NCBI RefSeq assembly: GCF_013304445.1
Contig: NZ_JAAITA010000010.1
Location: forward strand, 1 to 64,000
Origin: Blautia hansenii
GTDB taxonomy: Bacteria > Bacillota > Clostridia > Lachnospirales > Lachnospiraceae
DNA length: 64,000 nt
Direction of reading: 5' to 3'
Numbering within the stretch: position 1 is the first letter of the stretch; each line of letters begins with the position of its first letter. The translations under genes and the position numbers were made by a program. Positions 9,039 through 18,639 of this stretch are shown here, piece after piece. The notes below the pieces were generated by a model, which made no database searches, was not told where the DNA came from, and saw nothing but the letters and a program-made list of their open reading frames with translations.

Positions 9039-9968
9039 CTACCAAAGACTTACATCTGAAACACGTTTTGCAATCTTATTTACTACAACTAACAGCAGCA
9101 GGTTAATAACATTGTTAAACAAGCCAATTGCTGCTGAATAGCTAAACTGTCCATTTTGAATACCAATTTTATATACATAAGTTGAAATAATTTCTGAATA
9201 TTCAAGGTTAATACTATTCTGTAATAAGAACGCTTTTTCAAATCCTAAGTCCATGATTTCTCCGGCTCTCATAATTAACATAATTACCATAGTCGGCATA
9301 ATGGAAGGTAGATCGATATAAAGCAACCTTTGAAAACGACTTGCTCCATCTACCGTAGCGGCTTCATGAAGCTCCGGTCCAACAGATGTCAATACGGAGA
9401 TATACATAATAGAGCCCCATCCAATACCCTGTAGTACTCCGGACCATACATAAATGTGTCTAAAATTCTCTGGATTTGATAAAAATCCTACCGGATCAAC
9501 TCCAAAAATCATTAAAAGCTGGTTTACAACACCATCACTGGATAAGAAAATTAAAATCATACCACAATATACTACCATTGAAATAAAGTGTGGTGCATAA
9601 GTAATCATCTGCGCTGCCTTTTTCAAACGTTTCTTAGTAATATAATTTAAGAATAAAGCAAAAATAATCGGCATTGGAAAGCCTGCAATTAAAGAATAAA
9701 AACTTAATGACAAGGTATTCCACAGCAAGTCTTTAAACTGAAAAGATTCAAAAAAAGTTTTAAAATGTTCCAATCCAACCCATGCACTACCCCAAATCCC
9801 ATCATTAGGACGGTAATCTTTAAAAGCCAGCTGTATTCCATACATTGGAACATAACTAAATAATACTACATAAATAACCATGGGAAGAATAAACAAATAG
9901 CACACCCATGTTCTCTTTAAGTGTCGAAGAAACTTCCCACTTTTTTTTCCTTTTTTTGTATTTGACAT
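9039..9968 (-). CDS. CUT1 ABC importer permease (LplB type)
   Basis: A 309-residue permease with about six transmembrane segments and the EAA motif ELHEAATVDGASRFQRLLYI. The start at 9968 (MSNTKKGKK) is chosen over the upstream in-frame ATG because GGAGGGAAAT lies directly before it. The N-terminus is rich in lysine, as in LplB proteins. It lies between the binding-protein gene and the second permease, separated from the former by a stable intercistronic hairpin. The predicted role is translocation of sugars delivered by the lipoprotein encoded just upstream. Confidence 0.93.
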   Translation of the reverse strand: MSNTKKGKKSGKFLRHLKRTWVCYLFILPMVIYVVLFSYVPMYGIQLAFKDYRPNDGIWGSAWVGLEHFKTFFESFQFKDLLWNTLSLSFYSLIAGFPMPIIFALFLNYITKKRLKKAAQMITYAPHFISMVVYCGMILIFLSSDGVVNQLLMIFGVDPVGFLSNPENFRHIYVWSGVLQGIGWGSIMYISVLTSVGPELHEAATVDGASRFQRLLYIDLPSIMPTMVIMLIMRAGEIMDLGFEKAFLLQNSINLEYSEIISTYVYKIGIQNGQFSYSAAIGLFNNVINLLLLVVVNKIAKRVSDVSLW

Positions 9969-9986
9969 ATTTCCCTCCATAAACAC

Positions 9987-10029
9987 AATCTGGTACAGCA
10001 CTGCACTCACACAAGCACTGTACCAGATT
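9987..10029 (-). repeat. Intercistronic stem-loop between binding protein and permease genes
   Basis: AATCTGGTACAG and its exact complement CTGTACCAGATT form a 12-base-pair stem around a 19-base loop. No T run follows, so it is not a standard terminator. In the message it lies right after the binding-protein stop and before the permease ribosome site, where such hairpins usually protect the upstream part of the transcript and raise binding protein over permease. Confidence 0.75.
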
Positions 10030-10040
10030 ATACTTCTTTG

Positions 10041-11669
10041 CTATTTATCTGTTTCTAAAGAGTCAACAAATTCCTGACAAAGTTTTGTATATTCCTCTAC
10101 TTTAAGGGATTTTAGTGTTTTCTGATGTTCTTCCCATTTTCCTTCATCAATACCATTGATTACAGAATCTGCAATAAATTTTTTCAAGTAGTTATCAATG
10201 TCAGCTAATAAAATTGTTCTTCTTTCTGAATTTTCCAGAGTAGCTGTCCCGGAAGGAAGTTCCATAACTCCATACTGCATCTGATCATTTACAGCCTCTA
10301 ATTTATAATCCGGTGGACAATTCTCATCCGTTATTACTTTCTGAGCATATTCATATTTCCAGAGAGAAGGTGTATCACCTGAAAAACTTTCTGCATTTCT
10401 ATATTCTGCCTTAGACTGATATCCACCATTTTCTTTTAAAGTTGTTTCGTCCATTGTAATAAACTGAGGAATCTGTTCTCCATCCTGTTCCAGAATTCTC
10501 CAAGTTACATCCTCTGCACCACGTCCCCAGTCAAGAGCTAATTCCAGACTTGAATTGATATAATCATACCAGCGAACTAAGGCTTCTGGGTTTTTACAAG
10601 TTTTGCTGATTACAAAACCACCTGTTCTTGTTACGTTGTTGGTTCCAATCATCTGTGTACCGTCTTTTCCTTTTAATACAGGAACTGCACGATAGTCTGT
10701 TTCGTTTACAACACCTGCTTCATTTGCACGATAACCTGCAACAACACCTAAGTTATCTCCGGCTGCACCTCTTGATGCATACTGATCTCCACTAAGTGTA
10801 AAAGCTTCTTTATCAAACAATCCTTCTTTATACAAGCCGTTCATCCATTCCAATGCATCATAATACCCCTGCTCTGCTGCACTGAAAGTAACTTTTCCGT
10901 CCTTTGTGAATACATGGCTGGCTGTTTCTAACACGCCGAAAGGTCCAAAGAGATTTTCAATGGTTCCGCCCCATCCCCAGGCATCGCGGAATGTAAATGG
11001 AATTTCATCTGCTTTTCCATTTCCATTAGGATCTTTATCACGGAACGCAATCAATACTTCTTTAAATTCATCAATAGTAGTAGGCATCTGTAATCCCAAA
11101 TTGTCTAACCACTTCTGATTAATCCACAATTGTGAGTCAATAATATTTTGAATTGCTTCATCTCCTGTTGGCAGTGTATGGACTTTTCCATCTGGTGAGT
11201 ATAAAGCTGTTGGATAATCGTCTCTTGATTCAAAGAACGCTGTTGTATTAGGTGCATACTCTTTTAACATTTCATCTAACTCTGCTAACTGTTCATAATT
11301 CTTCGCCATATCTACAGCACCAATAATTGCATCTGGTAAGCTATCTGTGCTGAACATGATATTAATTTTTTCTTTCCAGCCTGAAGCAGGAATTTCTACC
11401 CACTCAATATGAACATTTGTAGCTTCTTCAGCAGCCTTCACACATTCCTTTTCTGCCGCTGATTTTAATGTACTCTTTTGTGGTACTGCAATAGTAAAAG
11501 TTTCTTTCTCTTTTAAAATCGGCAGACCTTCTTTATTTAAGTTATCAGATACCTCTCTCTTTTCATCCTTTGAGTCTTCTTTCTTATCTCCACCAGCTGC
11601 CCCACAACCAGTTAATAACATAGTACCAACTAAAGCCATACTAATAATACGAACCCACTTGCTTCTCAT
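10041..11669 (-). CDS. Solute-binding lipoprotein of the glycosaminoglycan ABC importer
   Basis: A 542-residue family 1 extracellular solute-binding protein, anchored by lipid at the Cys of the lipobox LLTGCGAAGG after a short charged N-terminus and hydrophobic stretch. The length over 500 residues is typical of LplA/YtcQ proteins that bind oligosaccharides. The start at 11669 has an AAGGAGGATTAAC site; the frame upstream of it is not conserved in character. It is the first gene of the operon running through permeases, sulfatases and glycosidases to position 1093. The ligand is inferred from those enzymes to be (sulfated) unsaturated glycosaminoglycan oligosaccharides. Confidence 0.9.
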   Translation of the reverse strand: MRSKWVRIISMALVGTMLLTGCGAAGGDKKEDSKDEKREVSDNLNKEGLPILKEKETFTIAVPQKSTLKSAAEKECVKAAEEATNVHIEWVEIPASGWKEKINIMFSTDSLPDAIIGAVDMAKNYEQLAELDEMLKEYAPNTTAFFESRDDYPTALYSPDGKVHTLPTGDEAIQNIIDSQLWINQKWLDNLGLQMPTTIDEFKEVLIAFRDKDPNGNGKADEIPFTFRDAWGWGGTIENLFGPFGVLETASHVFTKDGKVTFSAAEQGYYDALEWMNGLYKEGLFDKEAFTLSGDQYASRGAAGDNLGVVAGYRANEAGVVNETDYRAVPVLKGKDGTQMIGTNNVTRTGGFVISKTCKNPEALVRWYDYINSSLELALDWGRGAEDVTWRILEQDGEQIPQFITMDETTLKENGGYQSKAEYRNAESFSGDTPSLWKYEYAQKVITDENCPPDYKLEAVNDQMQYGVMELPSGTATLENSERRTILLADIDNYLKKFIADSVINGIDEGKWEEHQKTLKSLKVEEYTKLCQEFVDSLETDK

Positions 11670-11913
11670 GTTAATCCTCCTTAACTTTAACATATTGCTT
11701 CTTCTTTTTTTATCATCTATGCTGGCCGGCATTTTCTTGATGCTTTATATTCTAAGCAAAAGATTCTTATATGTATATCTCGTATTCTTGAATACTATAT
11801 TATTTTCTTGTATATTTTCACCTTTTCCCTCTTTCTATATCGTTTTTTTGCATTTTTCAATCATCTATTCAACAAAAAAATATCTTTTCCCTTGAATTTT
11901 CACTCCTCACTCT
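11670..11913 (-). promoter_or_regulatory. AT-rich promoter region of the importer/sulfatase operon, with a palindrome
   Basis: A 244-base very AT-rich gap between the PL8 stop and the lipoprotein start. It contains a perfect 12-base palindrome TATTCTTGAATA at 11783-11794 flanked by A/T tracts. I see no convincing unaided sigma-A promoter, which would fit an activator-dependent start. The palindrome is a candidate operator for the AraC-type regulator at 16282-18270 or for catabolite control. Confidence 0.5.
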
Positions 11914-14742
11914 TTAATCTGAAGCTATTTTGAACTCTGCCATACATGATCTGCCATTTCTTCTCGCCATATCAAAAACCAGAACTACACTATTTTCAGT
12001 CTTTTCACAAGTAACACTTTCATCCAGAAGGATGCTGTCTCCGACCTTTTTTTTAATAGTAATTTGAATCTGTCCTTGATTTTTCATAGTTGGATCAGAA
12101 ACAGAAACTTTTAACGTTCCCTTGGCAGTTTCCTGGAGCATAACAGAAGCAGCTCTATCACTTGTTATTCCATTTACATTTCCTCCCTGCTCCCGCCAGA
12201 AATTTATTCCTGTAATTCCCAGTTCTTCATGATATACAGCCTGCACCTCACTGCTATTTTCCAATATGCTTACCTTCGGTGCCCTTACGTAATTTTCTGT
12301 TTCTTCCGCGCTTGTTTCCGGCAGCAGCACATAACTATAAGATGCGTTTTCCGGATTCTGTCCATGATCCATCCACATTTCCAAATAGTTTTCTGTACTT
12401 CCTCCCTCAAAAGTTCCTACGTCTTTCCAGCTTCCATCTGTTTGTCCTCGGCGAACCTGAATTTCTGTATTTTTTTCTGGGAAATAATATCCTGTTCCTT
12501 TTGCCCGATTCCCCTCTAAATGTGCCCAGCTCACCCGTTCAAAACATCTCCCAGACACATCCACACTACGTTTGACTAACTCTTTTACGTTAGCTTCTTT
12601 TACCGGAATATCTGTTTTCTCTCCATTTACCAGAAACTGATTGCTTCCATCTTTTCTCAGTTTCTTATTCTCAACAATGGTTTCCACCGGAAGCTCTATA
12701 TTTTTATTGGTGATACCTGCACCCAAACAAACAATTTCATTCTCAAACATAAACCAAGACTTCTTTCCCTTCAAGTCCGGCGCATAAGAAACAACAGGAT
12801 CGCCCGGAATTTTTTGGATCTCTCCTGAAAAAGACATTCCGCTAATGCCATAGTTCTCAATGGTTGTTCCTCCTACCCAACTTTCTTTAGAGCAAAAGTC
12901 TCCTCCCTGTGCATAACCCGAACTATCCGGTTTACCATTTCCTATATCAACCGGTACTATCGTAGTTCCACAAAGTCTTAAAGGATTTACTGTGTTCCAA
13001 TAATTTTCTGTATACTGATTATCATCATCATAAATATAAGTCATTCCATTATTCTGATGCCATCCAAAGCGATTTTCATGATTCATAATCTCTGTGTTTT
13101 GGATACGTTCTGAATACATGGATACTGCAAAAAGATATTTTTTTCTTCTATGAATTACTCTGTCCATAAGAGGATATGATTTATGTACAGGTGCAGCATA
13201 ACTTACAATAGATGTATTTCTTAAAAGTTTCTGTGCTTTGTGTTTTATGTTTATATCTTCTACATTTTTTAAACTGTCTAAAAAACCTTTATCTGCCTCT
13301 ACCCACTCTTTTAACATGGCAAATACTGTTTCTTTTGAATTCTCCCCTAAAAAATCCAGCAATCTAATAATAATTTTCATGGCTTCACGTCCTATATCCC
13401 GGTTGCTCCATGTTGGTCTGGATACAGAACGCCCTTTCAAACAATCCAACATACAACCTTTATATATGGCATTTCCAAATCCATCCATAATATATGATTC
13501 TAAATTTTTCCATACACTAGTCGGATATTTCCATGGTGTTTCGTAAAGTAAATACGGAATTTTAGCAGCTCCCTTCATAAACTCAATCCCATAAGCCCCC
13601 AAGTAAGGCACCTTTACATGATCTAAATAAGAACCATCCGAATAAAACCCGCTTTCATATCCCTTATTGGAAATTTTGCTGCTTTCCTCCACATTTTTAA
13701 TAACAAAAGTCTCTGCAGATGCAAGCATCCCTAGATATACCAGCTCATTATCCTCTCTTAAAGCACCTAATCCCACTGCTATTGTAGAACAGTCAATAAT
13801 ATTTGCCCCTTGCCCCTTGCGATATCCCTGTCCATGGGTGCTGGCAGTTCCAATTCCCCCTTCATGGAAAGGATCCAGTTGAAAAAAGGCAATTCCCTCT
13901 GTATATTTCCATATCTGTTCTTTTGTAAGACTGTCAAAAATAATCATTAAAGAAGGAATTAATTCCTTAGGAATACCTATTTCCCATGTCCACCAATTAT
14001 CTGTTTGGGTTTTCGGCACATAACACTTGTTACATAAAAAATCTAAAATATTGATAATATCTTGCAATAATTCTTGATTTTTATAAAACAGTCCCCCTTC
14101 TGCCCCATAAGCTTTACATAAAACCAGAACATTTTGAAAAGCTGATGTAAATTTTATTGCATCGTCTATATAAGGAATGTCTTTGTTTTCTTGTTCTTTC
14201 TGATTTTCTTTCCACGGAATGCCTTCACATATTTTCTGCCCCTTATAAAAATACTTATTCCATACGTTCTCTGCATCTCTATGAATCTCATTCAGCAGTT
14301 CTCGCCCTTCCTCTGTGGCATTTAATCCTTGCCCTGTCAATAATTGTTTCCATTTCAAACGAATTTTTCTAAAATCATCTTTTGATACATCTGGTAAATG
14401 GTTCGGATTTTCATGCAATATTTCCAGTCTCCACTTCCTCTCTTTTCCAGTATCATCTTTAACGCTTACCACAACATTCCCTTTATTTTCTGCTGTTATA
14501 CATACATCCTGATTAGAAATTTCATCTATTTTTAAGAGATGATCTGCTTTGGCTGCTTCTGCTCTTCGTTCTCCTTCCGCCTCTCCGACCCTTAGCTCTC
14601 TCTTAATTTTATAATAACCTGCATTTTTAAGAAAATTGCCATCATATCTTAAAAATCCCGTACTCCAAAACACCTTATTTGAAAAATCTTCTGGTTTTTT
14701 TAATCTCATAGTTTGTCCTTTAATAAGTCTTATACTTTTCAT
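11914..14742 (-). CDS. PL8 polysaccharide lyase (chondroitin/hyaluronan lyase family), no signal peptide
   Basis: A 942-residue lyase that cleaves uronic-acid glycosidic bonds by beta-elimination. Layout: an N-terminal beta-rich segment (about 1-110), the alpha/alpha-toroid (about 120-500), a central beta-sandwich and a C-terminal lyase_8 domain. Family landmarks are DNWWTWEIGIP (about 249), Asn314 in GQGANIID, catalytic His375 (SDGSYLDHVKVP) and Tyr384 (LGAYG), and Arg438 in KGRSVSR. The His-Tyr-Arg spacing of 9 and 54 residues equals that of Streptococcus pneumoniae hyaluronate lyase as I recall it. An AGGAGAAAAGC site supports the ATG at 14742. There is no signal peptide or wall anchor, unusual for PL8, so the enzyme should act on oligosaccharides already imported. 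Xanthan lyase activity is a less likely alternative given the sulfatases. Confidence 0.92.
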   Translation of the reverse strand: MKSIRLIKGQTMRLKKPEDFSNKVFWSTGFLRYDGNFLKNAGYYKIKRELRVGEAEGERRAEAAKADHLLKIDEISNQDVCITAENKGNVVVSVKDDTGKERKWRLEILHENPNHLPDVSKDDFRKIRLKWKQLLTGQGLNATEEGRELLNEIHRDAENVWNKYFYKGQKICEGIPWKENQKEQENKDIPYIDDAIKFTSAFQNVLVLCKAYGAEGGLFYKNQELLQDIINILDFLCNKCYVPKTQTDNWWTWEIGIPKELIPSLMIIFDSLTKEQIWKYTEGIAFFQLDPFHEGGIGTASTHGQGYRKGQGANIIDCSTIAVGLGALREDNELVYLGMLASAETFVIKNVEESSKISNKGYESGFYSDGSYLDHVKVPYLGAYGIEFMKGAAKIPYLLYETPWKYPTSVWKNLESYIMDGFGNAIYKGCMLDCLKGRSVSRPTWSNRDIGREAMKIIIRLLDFLGENSKETVFAMLKEWVEADKGFLDSLKNVEDINIKHKAQKLLRNTSIVSYAAPVHKSYPLMDRVIHRRKKYLFAVSMYSERIQNTEIMNHENRFGWHQNNGMTYIYDDDNQYTENYWNTVNPLRLCGTTIVPVDIGNGKPDSSGYAQGGDFCSKESWVGGTTIENYGISGMSFSGEIQKIPGDPVVSYAPDLKGKKSWFMFENEIVCLGAGITNKNIELPVETIVENKKLRKDGSNQFLVNGEKTDIPVKEANVKELVKRSVDVSGRCFERVSWAHLEGNRAKGTGYYFPEKNTEIQVRRGQTDGSWKDVGTFEGGSTENYLEMWMDHGQNPENASYSYVLLPETSAEETENYVRAPKVSILENSSEVQAVYHEELGITGINFWREQGGNVNGITSDRAASVMLQETAKGTLKVSVSDPTMKNQGQIQITIKKKVGDSILLDESVTCEKTENSVVLVFDMARRNGRSCMAEFKIASD

Positions 14743-14801
14743 GCTTTTCTCCTCTTTCTAATATAAATAACAATATGATTTCATAAATAATAAAGAAAAA
14801 A

Positions 14802-14827
14802 GGCTGAATTTTAAATAAATCCAGTCC
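14802..14827 (-). terminator. Terminator after the 14836-16263 sulfatase gene
   Basis: On the minus strand GGACTGGATTT pairs imperfectly with AAATTCAGCC around a short AT loop, followed by a run of Ts (the A run at 14794-14801). It separates the regulator-sulfatase unit from the PL8 gene, which would then use its own promoter in the remaining bases to 14743. Confidence 0.6.
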
Positions 14828-14835
14828 TTTTTTCT

Positions 14836-16263
14836 TTATATAGGCCAATGCAAGCCTCGCTGATTAGACAATGTATAATCCCCCCGTTCCTTATAATCCG
14901 GTGTTTCAAGTCCTACAAGCTTTCCATTCTTTATCCACTCGTCTCTGTCCTTTCCATACAAAGAAGAACATAATCTAATCAGCATCTCTTCCTTTACATT
15001 TTTAAATTCATCTTTGTCTGATAAATCATGCAACTCATTCTTATCTTGAAGAATATCAAAAATCTGTATTTTATTTCCATACGGATAATAAATCAATTTG
15101 TAATTTTCCATACGAATCATTCGTGTAGCTCTATATCCCTCACTGATTTCTCCATATAAGAAATCTCGTCTTTCTTTTTCAAATAACGATCGACCTTCTA
15201 CAGTATCCGGCACTTGGATATTACATAAATCCAACAATGTTGGCATAATATCTTCCAAACAGGCAATTCTATCATCTATCCTTCCTCTTATGTCAACAAT
15301 CGGCTTTCCTGAAAAAATTAAAGGTATATGTGCAGAATTCTCATAAAAAGTACGTTTTCCTACCATACCATGGTCAAACAGCATTTCACCGTGATCACTG
15401 GTAAATACAAGAATCGTATCATCCAAAATACCTTCTTCCTTTAACGCTCCAATCACCAGCCGAATTTGATGATCAATATGTGTGCATTGTGCATAATACG
15501 CTTTTTTCGCTCTTATCATTTCTTTATGAGAATAATATCTTGCCGCTTCCATTAATTCTTTAAAAATAAAACTTTCGTCTTCCCAATCTCCGTATTCCGG
15601 TTCTTGTATATCCTGATCAGAATACATATTCCAATATTCTGACAGCGGAACCAGTGGTGGATGGGGAAACGTATATGAAAGATAAAAAAATGCAGGTTTT
15701 TCCGGATCTCTTCTCTTGATTTGTTTTACCATTTGACCTGTAGCCCATGTGGTTGGATGGGCATTTTCTCCTAAAGGCCAAGTTCTTGTATAGTAGGTAT
15801 TGTTTCCCATTCCGTGAAGAAATTCCTGACCGATATAGCCGTTTTCCCCCAACCATATTTGATAATCATCCGGCCCGCCAAATTCGTACCTTCCCTCTTC
15901 CTGAAGAATAACATCTTGAAATCCTATACGATTTCTTTGAGGATATACATGTAATTTCCCCACTGCCATAGTATGATATCCTGCCTGATGAAATGCTTCA
16001 GCCAAAGTTGTAACCGATGGCATTTTCATTCTATCGCTATAAACCCGATCCCCATGTGCTTTGGGAAATAAACCTGTCATAAGGCTTCTACGTGCCGGTA
16101 TGCATACCGGGCAAGTACTATAACAATTGGAGTAAGTCACCCCATCTCGTGCCAGTTGATTAATGGTAGGTGTCATAATCTTATCATTTCCTGTAAAATT
16201 CAAAAATTTTTCACCCCATTGATCAACTTGAATAAATAAAACATTATACCTTTTCTTTTCCAT
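14836..16263 (-). CDS. Cytoplasmic Cys-type sulfatase
   Basis: A 475-residue type I sulfatase with FIQVDQWGEKF at the N-terminus, Cys54 in CPVCIPARRSLMTGLFP, the GKLHVYP variant of the usual GKWHL motif, and FTSDHGEMLFDHGMVGK. The replacement of KWHL by KLHV sets it apart from the other sulfatases here and may reflect a different substrate subgroup. No signal peptide. Its gene starts 18 bases after the regulator gene, so the two are probably co-transcribed; an enzyme made together with its own regulator could help generate the inducer. The ribosome site is weak. Confidence 0.91.
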   Translation of the reverse strand: MEKKRYNVLFIQVDQWGEKFLNFTGNDKIMTPTINQLARDGVTYSNCYSTCPVCIPARRSLMTGLFPKAHGDRVYSDRMKMPSVTTLAEAFHQAGYHTMAVGKLHVYPQRNRIGFQDVILQEEGRYEFGGPDDYQIWLGENGYIGQEFLHGMGNNTYYTRTWPLGENAHPTTWATGQMVKQIKRRDPEKPAFFYLSYTFPHPPLVPLSEYWNMYSDQDIQEPEYGDWEDESFIFKELMEAARYYSHKEMIRAKKAYYAQCTHIDHQIRLVIGALKEEGILDDTILVFTSDHGEMLFDHGMVGKRTFYENSAHIPLIFSGKPIVDIRGRIDDRIACLEDIMPTLLDLCNIQVPDTVEGRSLFEKERRDFLYGEISEGYRATRMIRMENYKLIYYPYGNKIQIFDILQDKNELHDLSDKDEFKNVKEEMLIRLCSSLYGKDRDEWIKNGKLVGLETPDYKERGDYTLSNQRGLHWPI

Positions 16264-16281
16264 AATTTTCTTAACTCTTTA

Positions 16282-18270
16282 CTAATCTTTATTATTGCCG
16301 TCTTCCCTGTACGCTCCCGGTGTTACGCCTTCGTACTTTTTAAACATTTCAATAAATGCTGTACTGTTGGCATAACGCAAAATTTCTGCAATTTCAGAAA
16401 TTTTCTTATCGCTACTTTGCAACATTTCTTTTGCTCTCTCCAGTTTAATCTGCTCTACATACTGTGAAATTGTGATTTCCATATTTTTTTTAAAGAAATG
16501 GCTGAGATTAGATACCGAGGTTTCAAAATAAGCGGCTATATACTTCACACTGAAATTATCGTCCAAATAATGCTCATGCACATAACTTAGCACATCTACA
16601 ATATCACGTTTTTTATATCCTGATGTTTTTTCCTGAACAGGCTTGGGAAGCAACTCTGCTTTTTTCTTCATATCCTCTAAAAATCGTTTAGCAAAATCAT
16701 CTATAGACTCATTTGCATTCTCTTTTTCTTCTAAAACTTTGTTCATACTAATGCCGAAAATTCTGGATACATCCCACAAAATACCTGTTATCATTGTGGT
16801 ATCTATTTGCTTCATATAATCTGAAATTTCATCAATCAATAAAGCTGCCCTTGTGCCATCACTGTTTTTTACTGCTTCTTTTAAAGACATAACTTCTCTT
16901 TCCGGATATAGATTTTTTTCTTTGCTTCCGGGCAGTTTATTCATTCTCTCCTTTGCCTGCTGGTACGATTGCCGCAATTTACTAATATCTGTAGTTAAAT
17001 CTCCAATTCCAATCTGCACATTTCCTGTAGCCAGTGTGGTAATCTTCTTTTCCAATTCTCTGGCAGATTCATCTGTACATACAAGATAAATCAGCATCCC
17101 TTCTACAATTTCAATTCGATATGCAGTAGAAACACTATATTTATTCATCTGCTGTCCAAACCATTCATAATATCCCTTATTTTCAGGAATATTATCTGGC
17201 AGAACCACAAAAAATTTATATTTTCGATTAATATAAATCTTACTTTCCAGACATCTATTCCATAATTCTTCCTGTGGGCGTACCTCTTTTTGCAAAAGCT
17301 CATATAAACAGCTCTCTATTCTGAGCCCATTTCTTTCTTCCTCCAGTTCCTCGTTATGCAAAATTAATTTTCTATAGTTCTCATATCGTATCTTTGAAAA
17401 GAAACATGCCAGCACAACACCAATTCCAAGGCTGCACAGCACCCATATTGCATAGCCTCTTAAATAAATATTCAAACTATCCGTAATACTTTTTTTAGAA
17501 ATCATTCGGGTATATTTAAATCCGCACTCCATATCACTTTGCCATACATAAGCGTCCTTATCTGAAAGTGCTTTTTCAAAACTTTTCTCCCAATTGTCCT
17601 CTATTTTCCAATTTTCTGTAGTATAGAGAACTTTATCCTGATAAGTAAGAAAAATTTTATCTTCTTCTGACTGTTCAAACTGAGAATTGATTTTCCGATT
17701 TCTCACAGGAAATAGTAAATATTTTGTCTCTTCCCCTTTAGAGGTCCATGTTCTGATTGCAGTAACAAACAGAATCCCCTCCTTTTTCTCTCCCTGTAAA
17801 AGAGCCCTGCAGGCTACCACCCCTCCCTCTAAATTTTCAGCATTTTCAAAAATTTCTGTCTCTATCTGACAAATTTTATCAAAAAATAATTCTTCCGAAA
17901 ATAAACCTACAGAAGATAAAACAATTTCCTTTTTCTCATCATATAAATAAATCCCATCCACAAAGGGAATTTTATCTTCTTGTTCTTTTAAATCATCTTC
18001 TATGTCCAAATAAACATTTGGTGTATCCCAATATAATTCATTATAAATTTTGTTAAATCTGCATTTATCCCCAAAGTCCCTAATAACGGTTGTCTGTTGT
18101 TTTAGGAAATCATCCTGACGTTCAAAAGTCATTTTTACTTCATTCTCTACTTTTTCATATTGATGTTTTTTAAATAAATCTAACACACAAACGCTAATAA
18201 TAAGAAAAGGTATCAATAAGATTATGTTGTATGTCATAACACATTTTAAGTATTGTGTCTTTCTTTTCAC
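16282..18270 (-). CDS. Membrane-spanning AraC-type one-component regulator
   Basis: A 662-residue regulator with a transmembrane helix near residues 12-32, an extracellular sensor of about 240 residues (probably dCache-like), a second helix near 275-297 (WVLCSLGIGVVLACFF) and a C-terminal AraC/XylS helix-turn-helix pair (DNFSVKYIAAYF, ISEIAEILRYANSTAFIEMF). No kinase motifs are present. Such proteins commonly sit beside CUT1 importers and activate them on sensing an external sugar or a loaded binding protein. The start is GTG at 18270 after GGGGAAAAACA. It is the obvious candidate activator of the glycosaminoglycan locus; the signal is unknown. Confidence 0.88.
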   Translation of the reverse strand: MKRKTQYLKCVMTYNIILLIPFLIISVCVLDLFKKHQYEKVENEVKMTFERQDDFLKQQTTVIRDFGDKCRFNKIYNELYWDTPNVYLDIEDDLKEQEDKIPFVDGIYLYDEKKEIVLSSVGLFSEELFFDKICQIETEIFENAENLEGGVVACRALLQGEKKEGILFVTAIRTWTSKGEETKYLLFPVRNRKINSQFEQSEEDKIFLTYQDKVLYTTENWKIEDNWEKSFEKALSDKDAYVWQSDMECGFKYTRMISKKSITDSLNIYLRGYAIWVLCSLGIGVVLACFFSKIRYENYRKLILHNEELEEERNGLRIESCLYELLQKEVRPQEELWNRCLESKIYINRKYKFFVVLPDNIPENKGYYEWFGQQMNKYSVSTAYRIEIVEGMLIYLVCTDESARELEKKITTLATGNVQIGIGDLTTDISKLRQSYQQAKERMNKLPGSKEKNLYPEREVMSLKEAVKNSDGTRAALLIDEISDYMKQIDTTMITGILWDVSRIFGISMNKVLEEKENANESIDDFAKRFLEDMKKKAELLPKPVQEKTSGYKKRDIVDVLSYVHEHYLDDNFSVKYIAAYFETSVSNLSHFFKKNMEITISQYVEQIKLERAKEMLQSSDKKISEIAEILRYANSTAFIEMFKKYEGVTPGAYREDGNNKD

Positions 18271-18305
18271 TGTTTTTCCCCAAAAAGTAATATTGATTCA
18301 GAAAA

Positions 18306-18334
18306 ATTATAGCATTTCAGTAGTATTTCTTCAA
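18306..18334 (-). promoter_or_regulatory. Sigma-A promoter for the membrane AraC regulator gene
   Basis: TTGAAG (18329-18334) and TATAAT (18306-18311) are separated by 17 bases, with TG one base before the -10 box (extended -10). It lies about 35 bases before the GTG start at 18270, so the regulator is probably made constitutively. Confidence 0.75.
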
Positions 18335-18639
18335 CTATGAATGAGCAAATCCAAAATATTGCACAAAATAAAGATACCCTCTAATGAATGATGTATAATC
18401 GAAGTACCAGCAAACAACATACTCTCGCAAACAAGGGGTGTCCGTTGCAAACAGCCTGTTTATTGTATTGGGGATGATGTCACTACTTCACATACCCAGT
18501 CTTCGTTATCGGCTCTGTATCCAATCGAAGCAGCGTATTTTCATCAATCACATTTAAAAGGCTATTAGGATTACAGATGTTTCTCTCTACGGATATCAGT
18601 CTGTGAATTCCTTCCTATGTTTCCAGTACAGACAGCTTA
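18335..18639. other. Gene-free stretch beside the decayed intron
   Basis: No intact reading frame. Short stretches on the minus strand may be the far C-terminus and 3' RNA part of the decayed group II intron, but I could not recognise domain V or a clean intron end. Confidence 0.4.
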
